Assembly (NCBI RefSeq): GCF_030409525.1 | Contig: NZ_JAUFQB010000017.1 | Location: 257,053 to 321,052, forward strand | DNA from: Kaistella yonginensis | GTDB lineage: Bacteria; Bacteroidota; Bacteroidia; Flavobacteriales; Weeksellaceae | Direction: 5' to 3' | DNA: 64,000 nucleotides | Shown: positions 24,611-34,800 of the stretch, piece by piece | Position numbering within the stretch: position 1 is the first letter of the stretch | Layout of the letters: every line of letters starts with the position of its first letter | Notes under the pieces: generated by a model | The model's input: only the letters and a program-made list of their open reading frames with translations | What the model was told of the DNA's origin: nothing | The model's database searches: none | Translations under genes and position numbers: made by a program

Positions 24611-26449
24611 ATGAAACCTCTCCAAAGAATACTCTTTTTCGCAAAACCTCATCAGAAATATCTTTTTGCCAGTATGTTTTGCAATATCATGTACTCGGTT
24701 CTCAATATTTTTTCCGTTGCCACCATGCTGCCTATTTTAGGTTTAATGTTTGGAACGGTTGAAAAAGTAGACACTTCAAAACCCCCAATTAACTCAGGGC
24801 GATTGGTGGATTTCTTCGGTTACGCCAAGGATTGGGCCTACTACAATATTCAGATCTCCATTGATCAGCACGGCGCGGTAAAAGTTCTGGCATTTCTTTG
24901 CGGAGTAACCGCGGTTGCATTTTTACTGCGGAATGCCTTTCGTTATTTAGGGTCTTATTTATTGGTTAATTACAGGGTCGGTATTACTAAAGACTTAAGA
25001 ACCGCGATGTATGACAAGTTTTTAAAATTACCAGTCTCCTTCTTTACAGAAAAGCGAAAAGGCGATATGATGTCGAGAATATCCAATGATATTGGTGGCG
25101 TAGAAGCCGGCATCATGGGAAGCCTGGTTGATATCATCAACTCGCCATTTATGATCATTACTTCATTAATTACATTGTTTATCCTTTCCCCACAATTAAC
25201 CTTGTTTTCCTTACTTGTTTTCCCGGTGATGGGCTGGTTGATTTCTTGGGTCGGAAAAAGTTTGAAACGACAAGCTACCGCTGCCCAGGAAGAATTAGGG
25301 AATTTGTTTTCTTTGGTTGATGAAACTTTGAAATCATCAAAAGTGATTAAAATTTTCAACGCAGATAAAATCTTAAAAAACAGATTTAACACCACGACCA
25401 ACAGTTGGCAAAAATATGCCATCGGAATGAGTCGCCGCCGGGAATTGGCCTCACCGATGAGTGAGTTTTTGGGTTCGGTAACCATCTTAATTATCACCTG
25501 GTTTGCAGGCGTTCAAATTCTGACTGAACAATCCATGGAACCAGAAACTTTCTTGGTTTTCATAGGAATGTTTTTCCAAATTTTAGATCCCGCTAAAAAA
25601 TTATCCAGCGCTATTTCTAATATCCAAGGCGGAATGGCAAGTTTAGACCGGGTTGCAGAAGTTTTAGATTATGACCTAAAAATTGATGAAATTGAAAATC
25701 CAATCCCAATTTCTACTTTGAAATCTAAAATTGAATTTAAAAATATTGGTTTCTTTTATGATAAGGACAATGTTATTTTAAAGAATTTCAACTTGACCAT
25801 TCCAAAAGGAAAAACCATCGCTTTGGTCGGTCAGTCAGGTTCTGGCAAAACAACGATTGCCAATTTATTAGCACGTTTTTATGATGTTTCGGAAGGTGAA
25901 ATCTTGGTGGATGGCGAAAATATTAAAAATTTAAAAGTCGTTGATTACCGAAATCTTCTGGGAATGGTCACTCAGGAATCCGTTTTATTTAATGATTCGG
26001 TCTTCAATAATATTTTGATGGGAAAACCCGAGGCCACTGAACAAGAAGTGATGGAAGCAGCGAAAATTGCCAACGCTCACGAATTCATCGATCATCTTCC
26101 CGAAAAATATTACACCAATATTGGTGATGATGGAAACAAACTTTCAGGCGGACAAAAACAAAGAGTTTCTATTGCTAGAGCCGTTCTGAAGAATCCTCCG
26201 ATTATGATTTTAGATGAAGCAACTTCTGCTTTAGACACCGAATCGGAAAGATTTGTACAAGATGCTTTAGAAAAAATGATGGAAAACCGAACTTCATTGG
26301 TGATCGCACACCGACTTTCAACGATTCAAAAAGCAGATTGGATTGTGGTCATGGAGCGCGGAATTATCGTGGAACAAGGAACGCATCAGGAATTATTTGA
26401 GAAACAAGGAATGTATCGCCGATTGGTGGATTTGCAGAATTTTGGGTAA
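24611..26449 (+). CDS. MsbA-like ABC exporter (fused permease and ATPase)
   Basis: In 612 residues there is an ABC exporter half-transporter. The N-terminal transmembrane domain has six helices (about 20-340), with coupling-helix text SFFTEKRKGDMMSRISNDI. The ATPase follows, with Walker A GQSGSGKTT, Q-loop VTQESVLF, signature LSGGQKQR, Walker B IMILDEATSALD and switch IAHRLST. The architecture fits the lipid A exporter MsbA, working as a homodimer at the inner membrane. A drug exporter is possible. The stop codon overlaps the next ATG (TAATG). A TATTTTTG -7 element lies at 24586-24593. Confidence 0.92.
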   Translation: MKPLQRILFFAKPHQKYLFASMFCNIMYSVLNIFSVATMLPILGLMFGTVEKVDTSKPPINSGRLVDFFGYAKDWAYYNIQISIDQHGAVKVLAFLCGVTAVAFLLRNAFRYLGSYLLVNYRVGITKDLRTAMYDKFLKLPVSFFTEKRKGDMMSRISNDIGGVEAGIMGSLVDIINSPFMIITSLITLFILSPQLTLFSLLVFPVMGWLISWVGKSLKRQATAAQEELGNLFSLVDETLKSSKVIKIFNADKILKNRFNTTTNSWQKYAIGMSRRRELASPMSEFLGSVTILIITWFAGVQILTEQSMEPETFLVFIGMFFQILDPAKKLSSAISNIQGGMASLDRVAEVLDYDLKIDEIENPIPISTLKSKIEFKNIGFFYDKDNVILKNFNLTIPKGKTIALVGQSGSGKTTIANLLARFYDVSEGEILVDGENIKNLKVVDYRNLLGMVTQESVLFNDSVFNNILMGKPEATEQEVMEAAKIANAHEFIDHLPEKYYTNIGDDGNKLSGGQKQRVSIARAVLKNPPIMILDEATSALDTESERFVQDALEKMMENRTSLVIAHRLSTIQKADWIVVMERGIIVEQGTHQELFEKQGMYRRLVDLQNFG

Positions 26450-26793
26450 TGAATCCAATCCAAGAATATTTCTTCAAAATTGAAGAACCTCATCAAACTT
26501 TACTTTTATTTTTACGAGATAAAATATTAGAAAGCGATGTGGAAAATATCACCGAAACCTTAAGTTTTGGACTGCCTTTTTTCAAATACAAAAAGAAAAT
26601 GTTGTGCTATTTTTATTACAGCAAAAAATATAAAAAGCACTACATCAGTTTCTATCACGGCGATCGATTGGATTATCCGGAACTTATTTCGGAAGGCAGA
26701 AAGAAATTCAAAATTCTTCTGATCGATGAAAATGAAGATTTACCAGTGGATTTCATTTTGAAACTATTGACTGAAATTAAAAATTACCTATGA
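26449..26793 (+). CDS. DUF1801 domain protein
   Basis: A 114-residue soluble protein with the DUF1801 (YdhG-like) pattern: IEEPHQTLLLFLRDKIL, a central ETLSFGLPFFKYKKKMLCYF strand region, and a C-terminal helix. These small alpha-beta proteins have the frataxin/YdhG-type fold, but no agreed function. Its start overlaps the exporter stop codon by one base, so it is translated from the same message, though a functional link is not obvious. Confidence 0.82.
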   Translation: MNPIQEYFFKIEEPHQTLLLFLRDKILESDVENITETLSFGLPFFKYKKKMLCYFYYSKKYKKHYISFYHGDRLDYPELISEGRKKFKILLIDENEDLPVDFILKLLTEIKNYL

Positions 26794-26797
26794 TTTT

Positions 26798-27178
26798 ATG
26801 AAAAAACTATTTATAATTTTCGCCTTAATGAGTTTCGGGATTGCATTTTCCCAACAAATTACAAAAAACAACAGTGCTGAAACTGAAGAAATAGCCGAAT
26901 TTCCTGAGGGTGGTTATCAAAATTTTCGTAAGCTTATTATAGATAATTTTAGAGAAAAGAAGGTGATTGGAAAAGGCAAAGAATTCTGTGAACTCAAATT
27001 TATTATTGATAGAGATGGATCTATTACAAATGTTACAGCAAATGGAACAAATGAAAGTTTCAATAAAGAAGCCATTCGCCCAATCACAAAAATTAAAACA
27101 AAATGGATTCCGGCAAAAATTAATGGAGAACTCGTTCGATACCGATTTAGAATCCCATTAAATCTTGATTTTAATTAA
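26798..27178 (+). CDS. Secreted protein with a TonB C-terminal-like domain
   Basis: The 126-residue protein has a cleavable-looking signal peptide (1-18, GIAFS then QQ) and a TonB C-terminal domain (about 40-124), with EFCELKFIIDRDGSITNVTA and KWIPAKINGELVRYRFRIPLN, the characteristic carboxyl-terminal block. Standard TonB has an uncleaved N-terminal anchor and a proline-rich span; both are missing, so this is a free periplasmic or lightly anchored domain. Such short forms are common in Bacteroidetes and their role is unclear. The gene lies four bases after the DUF1801 gene and converges tightly with mutS. Confidence 0.8.
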   Translation: MKKLFIIFALMSFGIAFSQQITKNNSAETEEIAEFPEGGYQNFRKLIIDNFREKKVIGKGKEFCELKFIIDRDGSITNVTANGTNESFNKEAIRPITKIKTKWIPAKINGELVRYRFRIPLNLDFN

Positions 27179-27180
27179 AT

Positions 27181-29760
27181 CTATCGCCCTATCATTTTCT
27201 TAATCGAATTCAATTTCATCAAAGCTTCAATCGGTGTGAGTGTATTGATGTCCATTTTCAATAATTCTTCCCGAATATTTTCCAAAACCGGATCATCCAA
27301 TTGAAAGAAAGAAAGTTGCATACTTTCATCGGTAATGGCTTTTGCAGAATTTTTGGAACCACTTTGCGACCGGCTTTTTTCTAATGTTTTCAGCACTTCA
27401 TTCGCACGATTTACCACCTTTGCGGGCATTCCGGCTAGTTTCGCCACATGAATTCCGAAACTGTGTTCGCTTCCTCCCGACAATAATTTTCGCAGGAAAA
27501 TGATGCTTCCTTTATGTTCCTGGATAGAAACATGGAAATTCTTGATGCGTTCAAAATTCACCGTCATTTCATTGAGTTCATGATAGTGCGTAGCAAATAA
27601 AGTTTTTGCCTTCGTAGGATGTTGATGCAGATATTCTGCGATCGCCCAAGCAATGGAAACCCCGTCGTAAGTGGAAGTTCCTCGACCGATTTCGTCTAAG
27701 AGGATCAAACTTCTTTCCGAAATATTATTTAGAATATTTGCGGCTTCATTCATTTCGACCATAAAAGTAGATTCGCCAGACGAAATATTATCACTCGCAC
27801 CAACTCGCGTGAAAATTTTATCCAAAATCCCAATTTCCGCATGTTTCGCAGGAACGAAACTTCCGATTTGCGCCAATAAACAAATAATTGCAGTTTGCCT
27901 TAAAATAGCAGACTTTCCCGCCATATTCGGACCGGTGACCATGATAATTTGTTGCGAATCTTTGGATAAAAACAAATCATTCGGAATGTATTTTTCGCCC
28001 AACGGCAACGCATTTTCAATGATCGGATGGCGTGCTTCTTTTAGTTCAATTTCAAAACCTTCATTTAAAACCGGCTTTGTGTAAGATTCAGAAACGGCGA
28101 GTTCCGACAATGCGACTCCACAATCGAGTTCTGCAATAATTTTTGAATTGTCTTGAATTTGATCGATGTAAATCATCACATTTTCGCAAACTTTTCGATA
28201 CAATTGCTGTTCAATTTCCGATATTTTTTCTTCTGCACCCAAGATTTGCTCTTCGTATTCTTTCAGTTCTTCGGTGATGTATCTTTCTGCATTTACCAAG
28301 GTTTGCTTGCGAATCCAATCTTCAGGAACTTTGTCTTTATGAGAATTTCTAACTTCAATAAAATAACCGAAAACATTATTAAAACTAATTTTCAAACTGG
28401 TAATTCCGGTGCGTTTTATTTCTCTTTCGCACATTTCATCCAGGAAATTTTTGCCTGTGTTTTGCAGTCCACGCAAATGATCGAGTTCTTCAGAAATTCC
28501 TGCTTTGATCACATTTCCTTTCGAAATATTGACGGGGAGTTCGTCATTCAAATAATTTTGTAAATAATTAATGAGTTCATCTACATTAATTAAAGGTGAC
28601 AACCACGCTAAAACCTCAGCGTAGGAATGAAGCAATTCTTTAATTTTTTTAATGTTCATCAAACTCTGACGAAGATAACCGAGTTCTTTCGGTGCTATTT
28701 TTTCTGCAGCCAATTTCCCCATCAAACGGTCTAAATCTGAAATGGTTTTTAATAATTGCAAAATCTCATATTTCAGCTGTTCTTCTTTATTAAAAAATTC
28801 GATAAGATCCAATCTTCGGTTGATTTCATCCACGGATTTTAAAGGTAAAATTAATCGCCTTCTCAATAATCTTCCGCCCATCGGCGTGGAAGTTTTATCG
28901 ATAATATCGAGCAAAGATTTCCCTTGTTGACTGCTTGAATAAACGATTTCTAAATTCCGCAAGGTAAAATGATCCATCATTAAATACTCCTCTTTTGGAA
29001 TTAATTTAATTTTGGTAATGTGTTGTAAAAGAGCGTGATGGGTATCTTCAACCAAATAGGCAAAGATGGCTCCGGCTGCAGTAATTCCCAGTTTCAACTC
29101 TTCAATTCCAAAACCTTTCAAAGAGTTGGTTTTGAAATGATTGGTCAGTTTTTCATAGCCATAATTGTATTGGAAAGCCCAGTCTTCTAATTTAAAAGAA
29201 TTGCGGTTTTTCAATTGTAAAGGAAGTTCCGTCGTTCTTTGAAAAATAATTTCACTGGGATCAAAAGTTCCCACGATATGCAGCAATTGTTCTAAATTCC
29301 CTTCCGAAGTTAAAAATTCTCCGGTAGAAACATCGACCAAAGCAAGGCCGTATTGCTCCTTCACTTTATGAATTGAAAGCAGGAAGTTATTTTTCTTGGA
29401 AGTCAAGACCTGTTCATTAAAAGTTACTCCAGGCGTTATCAGTTCAGTCACCCCTCGTTTTACAATTCCTTTGACGGTTTTTGGATCTTCCAACTGATCA
29501 CATATTGCGACGCGAAGTCCGGCCCGCACGAGTTTCGGCAAGTAAGAATCTACGGAATGATGTGGGAAACCGGCGAGTTCGATATGCCCTTCACCGTTGG
29601 CTCTTTTGGTTAAAACAATTCCGAGAATTTGCGAAGCTCGAATCGCGTCGGTTCCAAAAGTTTCGTAGAAATCGCCCACACGGAATAGCAAAAGCGCATC
29701 AGGATATTTCGCCTTAATGGTGTTGTATTGCGTCATTAATGGAGTTTCTTTCTTAGCCAC
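27181..29760 (-). CDS. mutS: DNA mismatch repair protein MutS
   Basis: MutS recognises mispairs in newly replicated DNA. The N-terminal mismatch-binding domain has LLFRVGDFYETFGTDA, with the Phe-x-Glu mispair motif (FYE). The C-terminal ATPase has Walker A GPNMAGKS, SGESTFMVEM and Walker B LILLDEIGRGTSTYDG, followed by FATHYHEL. I place the start at GTG 29760, giving AKKETPLMTQYN as in relatives, rather than a TTG six codons upstream (29778). At about 859 residues it is full length. Its stop lies three bases from that of the convergent TonB-like gene. Confidence 0.97.
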   Translation of the reverse strand: MAKKETPLMTQYNTIKAKYPDALLLFRVGDFYETFGTDAIRASQILGIVLTKRANGEGHIELAGFPHHSVDSYLPKLVRAGLRVAICDQLEDPKTVKGIVKRGVTELITPGVTFNEQVLTSKKNNFLLSIHKVKEQYGLALVDVSTGEFLTSEGNLEQLLHIVGTFDPSEIIFQRTTELPLQLKNRNSFKLEDWAFQYNYGYEKLTNHFKTNSLKGFGIEELKLGITAAGAIFAYLVEDTHHALLQHITKIKLIPKEEYLMMDHFTLRNLEIVYSSSQQGKSLLDIIDKTSTPMGGRLLRRRLILPLKSVDEINRRLDLIEFFNKEEQLKYEILQLLKTISDLDRLMGKLAAEKIAPKELGYLRQSLMNIKKIKELLHSYAEVLAWLSPLINVDELINYLQNYLNDELPVNISKGNVIKAGISEELDHLRGLQNTGKNFLDEMCEREIKRTGITSLKISFNNVFGYFIEVRNSHKDKVPEDWIRKQTLVNAERYITEELKEYEEQILGAEEKISEIEQQLYRKVCENVMIYIDQIQDNSKIIAELDCGVALSELAVSESYTKPVLNEGFEIELKEARHPIIENALPLGEKYIPNDLFLSKDSQQIIMVTGPNMAGKSAILRQTAIICLLAQIGSFVPAKHAEIGILDKIFTRVGASDNISSGESTFMVEMNEAANILNNISERSLILLDEIGRGTSTYDGVSIAWAIAEYLHQHPTKAKTLFATHYHELNEMTVNFERIKNFHVSIQEHKGSIIFLRKLLSGGSEHSFGIHVAKLAGMPAKVVNRANEVLKTLEKSRSQSGSKNSAKAITDESMQLSFFQLDDPVLENIREELLKMDINTLTPIEALMKLNSIKKMIGR

Positions 29761-29814
29761 GTGATTTATTATTTTCAAGAAAAAGGGATTTAATTATTTA
29801 AGATTTGAAAACCT

Positions 29815-29822
29815 TAATTTTG
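29815..29822 (+). promoter_or_regulatory. -7 element (TAATTTTG) of the SpoU methyltransferase gene
   Basis: A perfect TAnnTTTG lies 15 bases before the ATG at 29837. Confidence 0.5.
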
Positions 29823-29836
29823 CCAAAAATACGAAA

Positions 29837-30370
29837 ATGTCATCCACAAAGAAACTGAAACTCGAAGAATTAGGAAGAATTGATATAGAAACCTTTAAAC
29901 AAACCCAAAAAACTCCACTCGTGGTGGTGTTAGACAACGTGCGAAGCATGCATAATGTGGGTGCGATTTTCAGAACAGCCGATGCCTTTTTAATTGAAAA
30001 AGTAGTGCTGTGCGGCATTACCCCAACGCCACCGCATCGAGAAATTCATAAAGCCGCTTTAGGTGCAACCGACAGTGTGGATTGGGTCTACGAAAAAGAG
30101 ATTGCCACGGCCTTGCAAAATTTAAAAATAGGCCAGTTCCAAATTATCGGAATTGAGCAGACAAGCAATTCAAAAGTGATGACCGACTATTCCATTAACA
30201 AAGAAGAGAAATACGCTTTGGTTTTAGGGAATGAAGTGGATGGGCTGAGCGAGGAAGCGCTTTCTTATTATGATACATTCCTGGAAATCCCACAGTTGGG
30301 AACCAAACATTCCTTGAATGTTTCGGTGTGTGGTGGGATTGTAATGTGGGAGTTTTTTAAATCGCTATAG
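29837..30370 (+). CDS. TrmH/SpoU family RNA 2'-O-methyltransferase
   Basis: The 177-residue SPOUT methyltransferase carries all three family motifs: VLDNVRSMHNVGAIFRTADA (motif 1, with the catalytic Arg), LVLGNEVDGLS (motif 2) and IPQLGTKHSLNVSVCGGIVMWEF (motif 3, forming the SAM-binding knot). It transfers a methyl group to a ribose 2'-OH of tRNA or rRNA. The compact size without an N-terminal RNA-binding domain resembles TrmH-type tRNA enzymes rather than RlmB, but the target nucleotide cannot be read from sequence. It diverges from mutS. Confidence 0.9.
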   Translation: MSSTKKLKLEELGRIDIETFKQTQKTPLVVVLDNVRSMHNVGAIFRTADAFLIEKVVLCGITPTPPHREIHKAALGATDSVDWVYEKEIATALQNLKIGQFQIIGIEQTSNSKVMTDYSINKEEKYALVLGNEVDGLSEEALSYYDTFLEIPQLGTKHSLNVSVCGGIVMWEFFKSL

Positions 30371-30384
30371 CTACGAATGGGACG

Positions 30385-30436
30385 AATTTTATCGAATGAT
30401 ACGAATTTTGCCTAATTCGTATCTTTCGAGAAATTA
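30385..30436. repeat. Long AT-rich palindrome with repeated ACGAAT
   Basis: Arms 30392-30407 and 30414-30429 are complementary at 15 of 16 positions around a 6-base loop, and pairing extends outward through AATTT/AAATT. ACGAAT also occurs at 30373, 30382 and 30401. No T run follows on either strand, so it is not a classical terminator, although it lies between converging genes. Confidence 0.6.
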
Positions 30437-30445
30437 GAAAAAAAT

Positions 30446-31855
30446 TTATCTCCAGCCACCACCAAGTGCTCTGTATAGCTCTATCCCGGCATCTAATTTA
30501 GAATATTCTGCATTTGAAATATTCAGTTCTGCATTGAGTTGATTCTCACTGGCGCGAATAACTTCAAGATAATTTGCCATCCCATAATTCACCAATTCCT
30601 GAGAATACACCACTGAATTTTTATAAGCGTTCATTTCTTTCTTCTTTAAGGCAATGAAACCGTCTTGGGATTGGTATATTTTCAAAGCATCTGAAACTTC
30701 GCGGCCGGCATTTAATAATGATTTTTTAAAATTCAAATACGCAATTTCTTTGTTGGCCAGACTTATTTCATACTGGGTTTTGATTTGTCTCTTGTTGAAG
30801 ATTGGCTGTACCAAACCAGCTACCACATTCCCAAAAATCGAACTCGCACTGAATAACTGATCCAGATCTTTTGAAACAATTCCTGTGCTTCCCGTTAAAC
30901 GCAAACTGGGGTAGAAATTTGCTTTTGCCGCGTTGGTCATTTCAAAAGCGTTGATTAGGCGATATTCTGCCGCTTTCACATCGGGTCTATTTGACAGTAA
31001 ATTTGCTGGGTATCCTAATTCTAAACGAATCGGCATTTTTTGCGCTGCCATATTTGTTCTTTCAATAGCCTGGGCTGGTTCGCCCATCAATAAACTTAGG
31101 GTGTTTTCTAGCAAAGAAATTTGCACATCAATACTAATTAATAGCGACTCTGCATTAAAAACCAAAGCCTCACTCTGCTGCACCGCAACTTCTGTAACGC
31201 TGCCCGCATCTTTCAAAGCTTTGGTCGTTGCCAGATTTTTATTTCTTAAAACAATGGTTTCTTTGATTATTCTCTTCTGATCGTCAAAAGTCAGCAATTG
31301 GTAATATGCTGACGCTACGGCAGCAACCAAATCACTTTTCACTGCTTGGTGTGCAGCTACTGTTCCTAAATAATTGGCAAACTCTGCTTTTTGCTGTGCC
31401 CGTAACTTTCCCCAAATATCAACTTCCCAACCAAGGTTGGCAGAAACATCAAACTGGTTTCCATATTTCCGTTCCGCCATTAACTGTCCTGCTTGGGTAT
31501 TTAATGATTGGGTTTGGAAGGTATAATTAGGTCCTGCGGAGAGCGTAGGCAGATAAGCCGCTTTACTTTGCTTCAAGTAAGAATCTGCAGCAGTGATGTT
31601 TTGTAGCGCGACTCTGACATCTAAATTATTTGCTAACGCTTTTGCGATATGTTTTTGTAAAATCGGATCGGTGAAAATTTCTTTCCAAGAAACGGTGGCC
31701 AGGCTTATTGAATCTTTCGGCAATAGATCAGTGCGGAAAAGATCTTCATTAATAGCATCGGCTGGTCTTTCATATTTTTCCCGCGTCATACATGATGTCA
31801 CTATGAACGCCGAAAAAAGAAGTGCAAGTAATTTTATTGTGAAATATTTATTCAT
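30446..31855 (-). CDS. Outer membrane factor of an RND efflux system (OprM/TolC-like lipoprotein)
   Basis: The 469-residue protein has a lipoprotein signal (SAFIVTSC, Cys22) and the NodT/OprM architecture: two repeats of coiled-coil helices that form the periplasmic tunnel, with beta-strand segments such as LPTLSAGPNYTF and FYPSLRLTGSTGI. The C-terminal VNYGMANYLEVIRASENQLNAEL is a family hallmark, as is LYRALGGGW at the end. It forms the trimeric exit duct for the pump and adaptor encoded upstream in the same operon (36-base gap). The class is clear; drug specificity is unknown. Confidence 0.93.
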   Translation of the reverse strand: MNKYFTIKLLALLFSAFIVTSCMTREKYERPADAINEDLFRTDLLPKDSISLATVSWKEIFTDPILQKHIAKALANNLDVRVALQNITAADSYLKQSKAAYLPTLSAGPNYTFQTQSLNTQAGQLMAERKYGNQFDVSANLGWEVDIWGKLRAQQKAEFANYLGTVAAHQAVKSDLVAAVASAYYQLLTFDDQKRIIKETIVLRNKNLATTKALKDAGSVTEVAVQQSEALVFNAESLLISIDVQISLLENTLSLLMGEPAQAIERTNMAAQKMPIRLELGYPANLLSNRPDVKAAEYRLINAFEMTNAAKANFYPSLRLTGSTGIVSKDLDQLFSASSIFGNVVAGLVQPIFNKRQIKTQYEISLANKEIAYLNFKKSLLNAGREVSDALKIYQSQDGFIALKKKEMNAYKNSVVYSQELVNYGMANYLEVIRASENQLNAELNISNAEYSKLDAGIELYRALGGGWR

Positions 31856-31891
31856 TTTATTTTATTTTTCATAAAAGTTGATGAGTTCCGG

Positions 31892-34800
31892 TTATTCAGA
31901 AAGATTAATATCTTTTTCTTTTAATGGCACTACTTTCTCTTGCAGATATTGGAAAATAACATACAGCACAGGGATTGCGATCAACCCGAAGAAAGTCCCA
32001 ATGAGCAATCCAGAGGCTGCACCCGTTGCAATAGAGCGATTACCTACCGAACCAATTCCGCTGGCAAATACCAAAGGAACCATTCCGAAGATGAACGCAA
32101 ATGAAGTCATTAAAATCGGTCTTAATCTGGCCTTGGCAGCGTTGATTGCAGACATGGCAATCGACTCACCGTGCATCCGTCTTTGTACGGCAAACTCAAC
32201 AATCAAGATGGCATTCTTGGCGAGCAATCCGATCAACATGATAATGGCAATTTGGAAATAGATATTATTCTCTAAACCAAAAATCCTTTGGCCGAAAAAC
32301 GCTCCTATTACACCTAAAGGCAAAGAAAAAATAACGGAGAACGGAAGCAAATAGCTTTCATATTGCGCAGCCAAAATAAAGTAAACGAACAGAAAACTCA
32401 GTAAAAACACGATATAGGTTTGCGCGCCCGCTTTCATTTCTTCTTTTGTCAATCCGGTAAATTCTACATCATAATTGGCGGGCAAATTTGCGGCAGCAAC
32501 TTCCTGCACGGCTTTAATGGCATCACCTGTAGAAAAACCAGGATTACTAGAACCATTGATTCCAACAGAGGTAAATAAATTATACCGTTCTAAGGATTGA
32601 GGTCCAAAACTTTTTTCTAAACTAACAAACTGTGAGATCGGAGCCATGGCTCCAGAAGCTGTTTTTACAAAAATAGAATTCAGATTTTCGGGAGATTTTC
32701 GATCATTGGGTAAGGCTTGAATCATCACCCTAAATTGTTTTCCGTATTTGGTAAAATCTGAAGAATAGATTCCGCCAATATAGCCTTGCATCGTACTTAA
32801 AATACTATTTAAACTTACCCCACTTTCTTTTGCACGTGGAACATTAATAACCAATTCATATTGCGGATAGTTGGTATTAAAGGAGGTTGAAGCAAACTGG
32901 ATTTCTGGTCTTTGCATCAAAGCTCCGATAAAACTCTGTGTTACGGTATTCAATTCTGTAATTTCACCACCAGATTTATCGAGTAAAACTGCGGAGAAGC
33001 CATCACTTTGTCCGAATCCAGGAACACTTGGAGGTGAGAAGAAAATAATTTTCGCATCTGGATATTTACCGGTGATTCCAAACAACCTTTTGGTGATTTC
33101 GTCTACGCTTTGTCCGCCAGCTTTTCCACGTTCTTTAAAGGGTTTGAGCTTAATAAACGCCTGCCCCACATTAGAACCTTGTCCCGACATGAACCCTCTG
33201 CTTGCGGTAAAGGAGACATTCTGAACCCCTGGTATTTTTCTGGCTTCCACTTGTAGATCCGACAAAATATTATACGTTCGCTCCAAAGAGGCTCCCGGTG
33301 GGAGTAGCACATCTGTAAATAGAATCCCACGGTCTTCTTTAGGAATAAAACCGGTTGGCATTGTAGAACTTGCCCACCAAAAAGTAACGGCGCCTGCGGC
33401 AAAAATAACCAACAAGCTTATCCATTTATTTCTTAAAATAAAATTAAATGATTGCCCATACTTTTTAGTTCCGGCATTAAATCCTGCATTAAATTTACTA
33501 AAGAATTTTTGCGCAAAATTCAAGCTTGCATATTCTTTGGTATGGTGTGCCGGTTGTTTTAAAAACATGGCACAAAGCACTGGACTTAAGGTTAGGGCAT
33601 TCACCGCTGAAATTAAAATTGCAATAATTAGTGTAATCCCAAACTGCTGGTAGAAAACGCCAGTCGGTCCTGTTAAAAATGTTACCGGAATAAACACGGC
33701 TGCCATAACCAAGGTGATGGAGATAATTGCGCCGGTAATTTCATCCATTGCTTCTACCGTTGCTTTTTTCGCATCCGTAATACCCCCTTCCATTTTTGCA
33801 TGTACCGCTTCCACGACGACAATAGCATCATCGACCACAATCCCAATGGCGAGAACCAAGGCGAAAAGCGTCAATAAGTTAATGGAGTACCCAAATAGGT
33901 TCAGAAAGAAAAATGTACCTATGATTGATACCGGCACTGCAATAGCAGGAATCAGTGTAGATCTGAAATCCTGTAAGAATAAAAACACCACTAAAAACAC
34001 CAATATAAAAGCTTCGATTAAAGTAGTAATTACCTTAGAGATTGAAGCATCTAGGAATTCATTGGTATCAAAGTTAATATTGTAACCCACCCCTTCTGGC
34101 AAAGTTTTTTCCGTTTCTTTTAATAGGGTTTTTATATTGGTAATGATTTCTTGTGCGTTGGAACCTGGGGTCTGAAAAATCCCCATACTGATCGAACGGT
34201 TTCCGTTGCTTTCACCAATTCCTGCATACGATTGAGAATCGAGTTTAATTTCGGCCACATCTTTTAACCGAAGATATTCCCCATTTCCTAAGGAGCGCAG
34301 AATTATATTTTCAAATTGATCTACTTCATTATATTTCCCTTTATAGGTGATAATATATTGAAAGGAACTTCCGCTATTTTCACCTAATGCTCCAGCAGCA
34401 GCTTCTCTTGACTGTTCGTTAATTGCGGCAGAAACTTCTGAAGGTTCCAAAGAATAAGCCGCCATTTTCGCCGGATCCAGCCAAATTCTCATGGAATAAT
34501 TTTTTCCACCGAAAACCATGGCATCACCAACCCCATTAATTCTTTTTAATTCTGGGATGATATTAATGTTCATATAATTCTGCAACCACACCTCGTCCAA
34601 ACTTGGGTTGGCCGTGTAGAAAGAAAGATACATCAGTGCACTGGTTTGTTGCTTGCTTACTTGCACACCAGAGCGCGTTACCTCCGAAGGCAAAAGCGGA
34701 ACGGCACGTTGTACTTGGTTTTGTACGTTTACCGCCGCAATATCTGGATCTATCCCTTGTTTAAAGAAAATCTGAATTGACGCTGAACCATTGTTTCCGG

